This document shows positions 22,571-33,139 of a DNA stretch of 64,000 nucleotides, piece after piece (the stretch's first letter is position 1; every line of letters begins with the position of its first letter). A model generated the notes under the pieces. The model saw nothing but the letters and a program-made list of their open reading frames with translations, was not told where the DNA came from and ran no database searches. The stretch covers positions 13,415,488 through 13,479,487 of the forward strand of contig CM070625.1 in assembly GCA_036346255.1 (NCBI GenBank). The letters run 5' to 3'. The translations under genes were made by a program, and so were the position numbers. The DNA comes from Ampelocalamus luodianensis. Taxonomy: Eukaryota > Streptophyta > Magnoliopsida > Poales > Poaceae.

Positions 22571-25160
22571 CACATGACTTTCATCCATGATGACACACTT
22601 GGTAAGTCTCGGCAGCAGAGTATTTGTTGTTCAGTCTCTGGTGAAAGAAGCTTGAAAGGAACAACAACCTTGTACGAAAAGCATCAGATGAGATCAAAGG
22701 CGACCTCCTGAGACAAATAGAGACCGTAAAAATTGACAACTTCCCCTCTTTTTATTCATATCATCTTAGAACCAAAAACAAAAGATGCATTACATAATAG
22801 AATTAAGCACAAAACGAAAGTAACTTATGTATTAAATGCTTTCAAGATCTATGCTTACGAAAATCTCCTACGCTTTGGAAGGAAACCATGCTAGTCAAAG
22901 GAAGCCATATCTAAGAAGGTGAGTAACGTAAAGAGAACAGGGGAACACAAAGAATGTTTGTAGAACAATAAATAGTTCTTGGCTGTCTGACAATACCACA
23001 GCCTGAGCTAGAGAAAACAAAACATTTTATGACAACATTAAGCCCACGCATTAGATGGCTAGGACTAAACGCAGAGCACAAAACGGCTATAGACTGCTTA
23101 TAAACTCAAGCCAAGCATCGTACAAGACATAATACAAGACATAATCTGAGACATCCGTAGTTCCCCTTATCATAGAATCTGGAGACAGAGAAATCACAAA
23201 TGAAATCCAATATGCATGCGCAAACAAAAAAAAACAAAATATATATGTTCAGGTGACCCAATGGTCTGATGCATGATATAGCGATGACAAAGAAAAGAAC
23301 AGCGTTCTGATGTATTTGCATTGTAATTTGCCGGATATAACACAAACATGTTCTTGAACAATCTTCAAAGTCATTGATTCATTCAGTGCAAATTTTTACT
23401 GATGCGCATCCCACAATCGTAACAACTAATCCTACTATAGAGGCAATATACATTGTCTACTTCCTTAACACAAAAAAATTGAGAACCCGTAAGCAATATA
23501 ACATCAATCAGAAGCATGTTACAGTTATCGAGAAAGACATTAACACGGAATATTTGGCAATGTAGTATGACTCTAATCTGATTATGGCATCCGGGCATCT
23601 CTTCTTCTGGTTGGACTAACAAAATGAATTCCAAAAGGAGTTAAACAAGGACACAGACTGAACTATCCTGGAAGTATGATATGCCAATACAGGAAACATA
23701 AGGCATTGAAAAATTAGTCTCTCCACAATGACAGTTTTGGTACATGTCAATCTATGAAAAAGGAACTGAAAGGCAAGGTATAGCTATATCAGAAGCTAAC
23801 AAACTGAAATCAGTGATGCAAATAATTATTGGACTAAAGGAAAGTAGTGATTCAAATATTTAGTGTGGATTAGAGGAAGAAGTACCGCATTGGAGTGGTG
23901 CATGTTATCAGACTCATGCATCTGTTGAAAAGGGATCTCCCGAATGGCAAATTTACCCTTTTTGACATGTCAAAAAAATGGGTATGTACCAATACAAGTG
24001 CAAATTCATTGAACTAACAAACATATGTCAGTTTCACACAAAAGCACATCATGCTCAAAATAGAAAACGTGGTATGTACCTGAAAAACGCTTTCTGAACA
24101 GAAGTAGCTAAATCACCAGAGGAATATGCTTTTTTTCGTAATACTTGAACATGTAGATGTTTGGCGCATAATTTAGAGATCCCTTTTCCGGAAATAACAA
24201 AGGATAGTTTGTCATGTCAACAGATAAACATTCGGTCGTCACACATAAACAGATGACATAGATTGCAGCTATTTTTAACCTTTTTTTAAAGAATGTCAAT
24301 TTACAACTGACACTTATACTATGCACTTGTACCTGCTACATGCAATCATTAAAATGGAAATGTGAAACTGTTGAACTATTTTATTTGGTATTGCCATGTT
24401 AGAATAATGGAACATTTCGTCGTCACACAAACAGATGACATAGAATGCAGTTTTTTTAAAAACCAAAAAAAAATATGAAAGTATGTCAATTTACAACTGG
24501 CACTTATACTATGCACTTGTACCTGTTACACCCAATCATTAAAATGGAAATGGGAAACTGATGGTTTTTTTTATCTGCTATTGCCATGTTAGAATACTGG
24601 AAAGCCAAACACAACACAGATCACATCCACGGAGTGAGAACAACATCTAATCAATGGTAAGCATGTTTAACTGAGACAATTCCCACAGTTTATAGTGCCT
24701 TTGAACATTTTTTTTACCATTCAAGCAATCCCTTTGGTTTGAACTTTCAATAAAATCCATCGGAATGAATCGAAAGGTCATGACAAGCAAAAAGGATGAT
24801 CTAATAACAAGTGACCGGGATAATTATCTGACAGTAGATGCTTATATACATGAGGTACCGGATGAAAGCGGTAGAATCTTACCGGCCATCTACTTGGTGT
24901 AAGGTAACAATACCGAATTTGGAACTGGTTAAGGTTGTACCATTGAAACTAAGGATTGATTGTCTATAATTATTAATTGGATTAGGTTGTAGAGAGTTCA
25001 GATGATACTAATCCAATCAAAGCACCTTTGATAGCCCTAAACCACACTCGGTACAACTGAAGAGACAATGTAATATTAAGTTAGACCTGAATTGGAAACG
25101 CTAAGAATTACCTCCAATATAGATTTTTCATATGCATCAATGTATGGAAAAATGTCAAAC
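22571..25160. other. AT-rich interior of the Helitron-like segment
   Basis: Apart from the tandem duplication at 24218-24606, I see no domain-bearing exon here. Small minus-strand frames exist but none is convincing. It may be intronic or captured non-coding DNA. Confidence 0.35.
24218..24606. repeat. Tandem duplication of a ~195-bp unit
   Basis: Two adjacent copies share GTCGTCACACA-AACAGATGACATAGA, TGTCAATTTACAACTG, CACTTATACTATGCACTTGT and TATTGCCATGTTAGAATA with scattered substitutions and A-run length changes. There is no coding content. Confidence 0.85.
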
Positions 25161-25369
25161 CTTATCCTTGTATTTCTCATGTGGCACCTGGTAACGGAGC
25201 AAGGCTTCAAACCTTCCTTCAGCCAAGCATTTGTGGCGTGAATGGCATTTTGGCTCCAAGATCCAGCTACATAGGTCTCGTCGATGTACTTCTGCAGTTT
25301 GTCCTTCAACAGCGAGAGCTCTAAGAATAAGCGATCGTTGTTGCGAACACACAGTGTTGTCCCACAAAC
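25161..25369 (-). pseudogene. Methionyl-tRNA synthetase exon fragment with an internal deletion
   Basis: The minus-strand frame after an acceptor (CTTCAG at 25370) reads VCGTTLCVRNNDRLFLELSL, then LLKDKLQKYIDETYVAGSW, SQNAIHATNAWLKEGLKP and SVTR. This matches the class-I MetRS catalytic region. The exon ends VPHEKYKDK and a donor-like AAG/GTTTGA. Between SVTR and VPHEKY the conserved DLKWGVP block is missing: about 22 nt are lost, which also shifts the frame. Only this exon is present, so it is a captured fragment and not a working enzyme. The family call is from the residue pattern; no alignment was run. Confidence 0.75.
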
Positions 25370-25433
25370 CTGAAGCATGGTCAGAATTCATCACAAGAAA
25401 GAAATGCAAGGTAAATAAGGAACACCTAACTTG

Positions 25434-25903
25434 CTAATTTACTGAGAGCGCGATTAATGAACAAGGAAATCCTCCCTGGCCGGAACACCTAACTGGAGGG
25501 GTGGGCTGGGATACGTGGAGGGGCGCGGTGGAGGCAGAGAAGGCGGCCACGCTGGGAAGAGGTGCCCGGAGAAGGGGTAGGCGGCGTCGGGAAGGGGAGG
25601 TGGACGCGCGGGGATTGTAGATGGTGATGGCGCGGGGAGAGGAAGAGGTGGCGGATGAAGCGAGGACAAATGGGCATGCGGAAGCGAGGAGGGCGACGGC
25701 GCGGCCTGGGGCTCGAGGTGGGACGGCCGGGCAAGGAGGAAGGGGAGGAGGCGAGGGCGACACCGAGTCAACGCGCGGGCACGAGCCGCCAACGCGACTG
25801 AGACGGCGAGGGCGAGAGCGAGGAAGAGGAAGGAAGGAGCATCGAACACCAATTGATCAGAGGTACTGAAGCAACTTTCTTTTAAGGGATATTTCCAGCG
25901 CAA
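25434..25903. other. GC-rich block, possible captured promoter or first exon
   Basis: A sharp GC-rich island in AT-rich surroundings. Frames are open on both strands (minus 25454-25903 proline/serine rich; plus 25621-25869 arginine/glutamate/glycine rich) because of composition. The minus-strand frame has a hydrophobic run (FLFLALALAVSVALAARARA) that might be a signal peptide, but no family is recognised. It could be the 5' end of a gene captured in the Helitron-like segment. Confidence 0.3.
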
Positions 25904-25909
25904 GCTTCA

Positions 25910-27020
25910 TTATTTACATGATCTACATGTGCTGACCGCTCATCTGAACTTGCAGAACATCTACCTCTCAACAACCTGAAAAGTAGACTCTTATGAATTG
26001 TAGGATATGCGAGAATTTTGATTTGTATTAAGTAAATAATCTGTGGTAATTGATAACATTAGCATGATGAACTGATAACAAAGTATAACGGAGTGGTAAA
26101 ATACTGAATCTCTATGTAGATTGTAGCACACACAGTTGATCCTTCATAGGATAGAATAACTATTAACACCCGACACAGGATTATTTTCCTGGCCATTAGA
26201 GAATAAACACTTATCTCATAGGATAACTGTACAATGGCAAGTAGGGAAAAAAAGAAAAGCAAACCAACTGAAACCAACGAATAAATTCGACGCAGAAAAC
26301 TTCATGCCTAAATCGATGAAATGGACTTGGCCCATTTTTTTTTTTTTTAGAAATGGAAGTACAACTCCCGACCTCTGCACCAACTAAGGATGCACACAGC
26401 CATAATAGGCACCCAAATTCGCCTCGAAGAGGACTTGACCCATACCTAAGAAAAGCTTCCATAACCAGAAACATACAGAGGAACCTAGCATATTTTGAAT
26501 AACTCATACAATTTAATGAGAACAAGTACGGAATTAGCAAAACCACCGATGAACTATGAGTCAAGGAAACGAAAATAGCCAACAGTGTATGAGTGCTAAC
26601 CTTCTCTCAGTTGTTACTAATTATACAACAGATATTGTAGCACCTATCCCTTAGGAATCTATGCACAAGGAACACGTCAGTTATAAGCCTCGAAGACCAA
26701 ACAACTAAAAAATGTAGTGAGTACAAATAATTTACAGAACTATGTAGGATGCAAGTAGATCTAAAGAGTTTCCCTTGATATTCAGAAACAGGGAGAAGTT
26801 CGGTAAAGTCTCATGAGGATATATTAATCTGAAACTATTTTTTAGAGGCAAATTGAAAATGTTTCCTTTTGTTTCTGGAGAAACCTCTAGTCTGGCTTGA
26901 AACTGTTATACATACTCAACAAAGTCGTAGTAGGATTTGAAAGTCAGCTCACAACAGGAAAACATGCATAAGACTGCATAAAATTTGAAATTGTTCCCAC
27001 CTCAATTTCTACATGTAGTT
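25910..27020. other. AT-rich DNA, nothing assigned
   Basis: It contains a T-run at about 26334-26348 followed by CTCCCGACCTCTGCACCAAC, which might be the tail of a SINE or LINE. No flanking duplication was found, so I leave it unassigned. Confidence 0.3.
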
Positions 27021-27025
27021 CCTAG

Positions 27026-27305
27026 TATTGAGTTGCATGCACCAACCAATTCACCCAAAAGCTTAAGCTTATGAGGAAAGGCGGACAATTCACTTATACT
27101 TCAACACTCCCCCTCACGTGTAGGCTCCCTCAGGCCTAAGACGTGGAATAGAAGTGGGCTGCAATTATTATTTTTAATTGCACCAACCGGGTCTTGAACT
27201 CGAGACCTCTTGGCTCTGATACCATATTGAGTTGCATGCACCAACCAGTTCACCCAAAAGCTTAAGCTTATGAGGAAAGGCGGACAATTCACTTATACTT
27301 CAACA
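27026..27305 (-). mobile_element. TRIM (SMART-like miniature LTR retrotransposon), 280 bp, TSD CCTAG
   Basis: Two 81-bp direct repeats lie at 27026-27106 and 27225-27305. On the minus strand each begins TGTTGAAGTATAAGTGAATT. Next to the right LTR is a PBS (TGGTATCAGAGCCA, rc of 27211-27224) and next to the left LTR a polypurine tract (GTGAGGGGGAG). The whole is flanked by CCTAG at 27021-27025 and 27306-27310. Size and structure fit the SMART family of very small grass LTR elements. There is no coding capacity, so it must have moved with another element's proteins. Confidence 0.9.
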
Positions 27306-27310
27306 CCTAG

Positions 27311-29400
27311 AAGCAATCCATTGCTGATTCCATATATTTTCTTTTTCAAAAGCACCAAAAATCCTATATAGATGAGAAAAATGTAGATTTTGTTGTAATG
27401 ACATTTGAACAACATAATCTATAGAGAACAACGAACTAATGGGGCCAAACGATACAATGACATGCAAAGCATCACGCGCACGGCCAAAGAGCTGCTGATT
27501 TGGTACCTTCAGAAATCATTAGAGATATATTTAAACAACTTTCAAGATTCAAATGCACCATTTAATACAATAAACTGTGATTTGTAGTGGATATCAAAAG
27601 CATAAGGAACAGGCCTCTCAGAAGCTAAAAGCGTGATTTCCATTATGCTTACTCATGTATAAACTATAAGGAGATTCACAAATGGACACGAAAATGAAAA
27701 GAGGATGCACTCGACAAGCTGTGGGAGTAGATTATCAAAGCTTCAATAAACTTTCTATGAGTTGTGTTTCCACTGAGGCGGTGTTGCCGTTCGATTTCAA
27801 TATTGGCTAAGTGAGGTCCTCGACACGATCCACCGGAGTCATTTACCCGTAGGTTTTTCACAAACGAGAATGCACTTGTAAGGCAAGATTCAAACTACGT
27901 GCATATACTTTGATAAATCACATGCACATCACCAACACAAGGTAAAAGAAAAGTGCTTTACGTGGAGGAAGTACCACTCCTCACTAAGCGAAGTCTTCTT
28001 TGGACAAAGTCGAATCTACAAAGCAAGAAGAACAAGTGTGTCCGTCGGTGCTTGGTGTAGGCAAGTTCACGGCATGGTACACTAAACAGCCTAAATAATG
28101 GAGAAAGGACTCACTCATCAGATCGCCGATCAAAAGAAGATAGGACAATCATCAAAAACTAAACAAAAGTAAAAGAAAATTTCTAATGGATGAATATCTG
28201 AGATAAAACATGCTTCAACAAATCGACAAAGGACGAAGAACACACAAAACAAAGCAATGCAAGTATAACAATGCTCACGATTGAGAAGATAATGTTAAAA
28301 ATCAAGTTTAAAATTTAAATAAAAACCGCAGTAGATGCAAGGAGCCTGATTATATAACTGAAATAGGGAAAATCGATCCATAATTTTCTAGGAAGCAAAC
28401 AAAGAGTTCAAATGACAGGCCTGCCAGATGGGCTTGCAGGACATCTATGGCATTATGCATATCATGGAATGGGTATGCTCGTGAACATGGCTCTTGGTAC
28501 TTGGTAGGGTGGTTCCTACAAGTTGTTGCAGGTAGATATTTGTAGATGCATAGAGCACTACAATCTTGGAACAAGCGATAAAACATGATTAAGCGACAAT
28601 TGGTCAATGGCCAACTCTATAGAACAATCGAGAATCGTATAAAATCAATGATGGGAAAATTACCAAGACTCGAGGACCCTCTGATATATCGCGGAAGCAG
28701 CAACATAGTTACATGCTTGAGCAAGAAGCCGTCCACATCGACGAAGTCAAACAATAATGTAAGTGAATGCCACTTTCAAAAGCAGACATATTTGATAAGG
28801 AGGGGAAAAACAAAGACATAGAAGTTAAAGGAGCATTTTCTACAAAAACACGAAAAGAGTAGATGTGCTGGAGATGCAACAGACATTGCTAAATAGCACT
28901 TTTCTGGAAGTCAATAGTATAAACAGCAAGGGAGATAACTATTTCACTTAAAGCACATTTTAATAAACAATTTTAACCTCACGTCCGTTATAGCTTTCAG
29001 AAAATTTCCTAGCTTTCAATTAATCAAAGAATTTCATAGAAAATAAATTGGAAACTGAAAGGAACACATGTATCATTATTCCAGTTTCATGCGTGACGCT
29101 GCATCAAAATTTCAAATAAAACATTCTTAATGTTCAAAAACATGTCCTAAACAAGAGCATTCCAGTGATAGAACATGAAGCAAACTGTCAAACCAAAGAT
29201 TCCCCATCTCTCTGAACAATTACTGACAATGGCATAATAATAAAATAAATGACTGCATGAGAAAAATGTTATTATGTAAAAAAACAATATTGGCAATAAC
29301 TTGATTTGCATGCCGTAAACTGTTTGCAATATATTCAAGTTGTATGCTCTAACCACACCAGCACACCTGACTGCCTACCAGCCATGCTCGATGCAAGAGA
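27311..29400. other. AT-rich interior, possible unrecognised exon fragments
   Basis: A minus-strand stretch near 28660-28740 reads FDFVDVDGFLLKHVTMLLL and could be a further captured exon, but I cannot name a family. The rest shows no supported feature. Confidence 0.3.
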
Positions 29401-29407
29401 TGCAAAC

Positions 29408-29626
29408 CTGTACATAGCAAGGAAGGTTTCATGTAAGGTTCCAGCCATTGAAGCAGCTATAAATGGACCATATTTGACAATCGTAGCCACAGAAGCATAG
29501 TTAAAAACTATGTATGGAAATAGAGAAACTCGTAGTAAAGCAACTGCCCTAAATTGCTGGAACCAATCTCCTTCACCAGGCAATCTGACAAAAACTGCTT
29601 TTTCCGCCCACTTTTGCAAACCATCT
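29408..29626 (-). pseudogene. VTT/SNARE-associated Golgi (TVP38/TMEM64-type) protein exon fragment
   Basis: The exon begins after an acceptor (TTTGTCCTGCAG, at 29627-29638) and ends at a donor (TACAG/GTTTGC at 29407). It encodes WAEKAVFVRLPGEGDWFQQF, then RAVALLRVSLFPYIVFNYAS, VATIVKYGPFIAASMAGTLH and ETFLAMY. The LLRVS-FPYIVFNY core with the following glycine-rich helix is the conserved VTT (SNARE_assoc) signature of plant TVP38/TMEM64-like membrane proteins. The usual proline in RVSPFPY is serine here. No neighbouring exons were found on either side, so it is best read as a captured single exon. Confidence 0.75.
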
Positions 29627-29639
29627 CTGCAGGACAAAC

Positions 29640-30178
29640 ATCAATAATCATAACATTAGAAAACAAGAAACTCGCTAACTGGTTTTATTTACTATCTGGA
29701 AGAAACATGAGCAGGAAGAGATGGCACTAAAAGAGACTCACGTGTATTCTACAATGAAACACAGCACCCTATAAAATGGCATTGACATGCCTATACTCAT
29801 CAACGCCAGTAATTATCGACAAAAGACATGAAAGGAGAAGAAGGCAGAATACACTTGGGAAAAAGCTATTGCGCTAAACATATTAGAGCAATAGCCGGTT
29901 CTGCTGAAAGTTGTTGACTCGATGAAATGATTGACCCAACCACACAATGATAGCAACATGCAAAACAAGGTCAGCAAGAAACCAAGAGCAGACTTTCAAG
30001 ATATCTCCGCATCAAAAGTAGTAGAAATCTAAGTAACAAGTGGCGGGGGGAGAGAGCGGGTTGGGACGGGGAGCGGATGGAAGCGCGAGGCCGGAGGAAG
30101 TCGGGGAGTAAGCGAGCGTCGTGACGATGACGGCAGTGATAGAGGGGAGAAGGGGAGGAGACGATGGCGGGTGAGGGC
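29640..30178. other. Non-coding DNA between the VTT exon and the copia element
   Basis: 29640-30020 is AT-rich with no supported exon. 30025-30178 is GC-rich. On the minus strand, after joining across the copia insertion, it continues the open frame of the exon at 36004-36195 for about 50 codons. Confidence 0.35.
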
Positions 30179-30552
30179 TGTTAGAGTGATCTCAGGGCAT
30201 TTGGCTCAACGGCCAAATGCCCTCCCCTTGTTCGCGCCCTGATCGGGGGTGCCCAGCCCAATAGGCTGGTGGGCCCCTGTCGCCAGCGCCACATAAAAGA
30301 GAGGTGGGGGCCGGGGTGGCACGCACGCCAAGGTTGACCGTGCCGCCACCATCCCCACCAACAAACCCTAATCCGATCCAGAGGGGGCGCTCCAGCGACG
30401 GGATCTACCACCGCCGCCTCTACCTCCCACAGCCTTCGTCGACGAACTCGGGATGGCCGGCTCCTCCTCCACGCCATCGGACGGTACCCTCTCCCTCTCC
30501 TCTCTTCTACCTCTCGGATCTAAACCCCAGTCAAGCAAAGGAGGTCTCAACA
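30179..30552 (+). repeat. 5' LTR of the copia element
   Basis: 374 bp. It contains an inverted-repeat-like CATTTGGC-GCCAAATG near its start and a TATA-like ACATAAAAGAG near 30291. It differs from the 3' LTR at six positions. Confidence 0.95.
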
Positions 30553-31285
30553 ATGGTATCAGAGCCACGGTCAAAGGGGATCGGGCTTACCGGTTTTGCG
30601 CCGCCAGGCCGCCGCCGGCCGCGACGGGTAGCCGCGCCGCCACTCCGCGTCGGGGCGCGCCGCTGCGCTCGTCCGATGGCGCCGCCGCCGCGGTAGCCCG
30701 CCGCCGACCCCTTTGGCGCGCCCGTGCGAGCCCGCCGGCGCCGCTCCCCCCGGTGTGGGCCGTGGCGCGCGTGTTTGGGCCGGATTGAGTTTTTGCACAG
30801 TAAATCCGAAAAGAGTTTTATTGTTTTTTTCAGAAGCAATTATGATTGAATTTGAATGAAAATTGAATCAAATCTCTGTAAATTTTGCACCAACGTGTTA
30901 ATTTTTCAGAGATTAAATGTGTACAGTATAATGCTTATGTATAATGAATTATTTTAGAATAATTACAGTTTCCGCTGCAAAAGTTAATGTTGATTGATTT
31001 TTCATTATTAAATTCGAACCAACGGGAGAATTTAATTTTGGAAAAATAGATATAATTTCCAGAAATTTATGATATTGTTATTTTCTGACCAACGTTGATA
31101 ATAACAATATTATAATTTTTTAATTGATGATTTTATGCATTATTTCTATTTCTGCCCAACGGTGATGTAGATTTAATGTATAGATAAAATTGATTTAATT
31201 GTATGTCATATTTTGACCAACGTTGGAAATAAGGCATATAATTTTTGCTGTTATTATGTTTAAATGTTCTCACTGAATATGAATT

Positions 31286-33139
31286 GTGTTTTCAGGAGGA
31301 TACTCCTTGATGGGCTACATCAGGGATATCCCGGTTCTCAAAGGAGATAACTATGGTGAATGGAAGAAAAAGATTGACCTGGCTTTCATCTTGGCTGAGG
31401 TGGACTGGGTAGTCACCACACCGTGTCCCACAGAGCCTGTGGCACCGGTGAGGAATGAAAATGAGGTGATCTTTGCTGGCGGACAGCATGAGGACTATGC
31501 TCCCATAAAAATGGCATATGATCTTGATCATAAAAAGTGGGTCACTACCAACAAGAAATGTTTGGCTGTGATAAAGAACACGATTGAGCCTGCAATTGTG
31601 GGCTCAATCGCAGAGTGTGACACTGTCACAGAGTACCTTGAGAAAATAAAGAGTCGGTTCTCGACTCTTCAAAGACATATGCTACACAACATTAAGCATT
31701 TCGTGATGAAAAGGTACACCGGTGGTGGCAGTGGCATAAGAGAACACATACTAAGGATGAGCAACTTGGCATCCAAGCTTAAACCAATGGATTTGGCTCT
31801 CAAGGATGAGTTCCTAATTCATTTGATTTTTGCTTCCTTGCCAGAAAAGTTTGACACTTTTGTTGTCAACTACAATATGCAACCCGAGAAATGGGACTTA
31901 GAAAAGTGCATAGCTATGTGTGTGCAAAAGGAGGAAAGATTTAAATCCTCACATGGTGGTTCTATCAACTATGTGAAGGACAACAAGAAAAAGAACTTCA
32001 ACAGTAACTTCTCCTCAAAGAACAAGGGAAAAGCCTCTGTCCATCAGCCTCAACAGAATAAGTTTGCAGTAGACAAAGATCAATGTCTTCACTGCAAGAA
32101 GATGGGACACTACAAGAAGAACTGTCCCGATTACTTAAAGATGATAATGGCAAAGAAAGGTGAGAACATTATTACCTTCATAAATGAGTCCCTGTATGTA
32201 CAATATTCAAAATCTACTTGGTGGATTGATTCAGGTGCAACTGTTCATGTTGCCAATAATATGCAGGGATTCCGTTTGACGAGGAATACGCAAAGAAAAG
32301 AAAGATGCATTAAAGTCGCAAATGGAGTCCAAGCTGAAGTTGAAGCCGTTGGCGATCTTTCATTAGAGCTAGCTGATGGCTTCACTCTTTTACTTAGAGA
32401 TGTTCTTTATGTTCCCTCTTTACAGAGGAATTTGATTAGTGTTTCATGTTTGGACAATGATGGTTATGATTGTTATTTTGGAAATGGCAAGTGTGAAATA
32501 ATGTTTAATAAAGAATGTGTTGGTCTTGCCATCTTACAAAATGAGCTTTATTTGTTATCATTATGTGATGATGTGAATGTCGTATGCGATAAAGGGAACG
32601 TCGCGTGCGAGAAAGTGAATGAATCCTCGTCTACGTATGTAAACAGGAAACGAAAGAGAACTCTAGATGCGTCGTCGAAATTATGGCACTGTCGTTTAGG
32701 CCATATTTCGAGGGGGAGAATAGAAAGACTAGTTAAGAATGATATTCTTCCTCCATTAGAGTTCTCAGACTTAGAACAATGCAGAGACTGCATTAAAGGA
32801 AAATATGTAAAGAAAATTAAGAAAGACGCCAAAAGAAGCACAGGAATTCTACAAATTATTCACACAGACATTTGTGGTCCTTTTCCTGTGAAAAGTGTGG
32901 ATGGATATGACTCGTTCATAACATTCATGGATGATTACTCCCGTTATGGATATATTTATCCAATCAAAGAAAGAAATGAAGCCTTGGATAAATTCAAGAT
33001 ATTTAAGGCTGAAGTTGAAAACCAACACGATTTAAAGATTAAGATAGTCCGATCTGACCGTGGGGGGGAGTACTACGGTCGACATACCCCATATGGACAA
33101 GTTCTGGACCTTTGCAAGGTTTTACAGAAAATGGTATAG
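31286..33139 (+). CDS. copia Gag-protease-integrase ORF (5' part of the polyprotein)
   Basis: An open frame of up to 617 codons. A more natural start may be the MGYIRDIPVLKGDNYGEWKK methionine at 31310. In order: UBN2-type Gag (about residues 10-240), zinc knuckle CLHCKKMGHYKKNC at about residue 270, aspartic protease WWIDSGATVHVAN at about 315, GAG-pre-integrase LWHCRLGHISRGRIERL at about 470, and the integrase core from IIHTDICGPF at about 530 with DRGGEYYGRH near 595. The frame then stops at 33139 with the integrase unfinished. It would be cleaved to capsid and enzymes in virus-like particles. The downstream break means the element cannot move on its own. Confidence 0.9.
   Translation: MFSGGYSLMGYIRDIPVLKGDNYGEWKKKIDLAFILAEVDWVVTTPCPTEPVAPVRNENEVIFAGGQHEDYAPIKMAYDLDHKKWVTTNKKCLAVIKNTIEPAIVGSIAECDTVTEYLEKIKSRFSTLQRHMLHNIKHFVMKRYTGGGSGIREHILRMSNLASKLKPMDLALKDEFLIHLIFASLPEKFDTFVVNYNMQPEKWDLEKCIAMCVQKEERFKSSHGGSINYVKDNKKKNFNSNFSSKNKGKASVHQPQQNKFAVDKDQCLHCKKMGHYKKNCPDYLKMIMAKKGENIITFINESLYVQYSKSTWWIDSGATVHVANNMQGFRLTRNTQRKERCIKVANGVQAEVEAVGDLSLELADGFTLLLRDVLYVPSLQRNLISVSCLDNDGYDCYFGNGKCEIMFNKECVGLAILQNELYLLSLCDDVNVVCDKGNVACEKVNESSSTYVNRKRKRTLDASSKLWHCRLGHISRGRIERLVKNDILPPLEFSDLEQCRDCIKGKYVKKIKKDAKRSTGILQIIHTDICGPFPVKSVDGYDSFITFMDDYSRYGYIYPIKERNEALDKFKIFKAEVENQHDLKIKIVRSDRGGEYYGRHTPYGQVLDLCKVLQKMV

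Larger units (their letters stand above)
20545..30020 (-). mobile_element. Helitron-like segment with captured exon fragments (5' end unresolved)
   Basis: Read on the minus strand, the right-hand terminus ends GCGCAGCGTAGCGCGC, AAACCTAC, then CTAG at 20545, followed by T. This is the Helitron 3' signature: a GC hairpin close to CTAG at an A/T target. Inside, on the same strand, are single exons with splice sites from two unrelated genes (methionyl-tRNA synthetase, and a VTT/SNARE-associated protein), as gene-capturing grass Helitrons carry. I found no RepHel protein and no convincing 5' TC end; a TCTACTACTTTT motif at about 30024 is a weak candidate. Confidence 0.5.

Noticed and set aside
26330..26470. 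SINE tail after the T-run
   Set aside because: No flanking duplication and no A/B boxes recognised.
30004..30030. Helitron 5' end (TCTACTACTTTT on the minus strand)
   Set aside because: It is preceded by T and not A, and does not fit the usual 5' consensus well; kept only as a weak candidate.
22700..30178. One large minus-strand host gene with many introns
   Set aside because: The recognisable exons belong to unrelated families (MetRS and VTT) and their neighbouring exons are missing, so captured fragments fit better.
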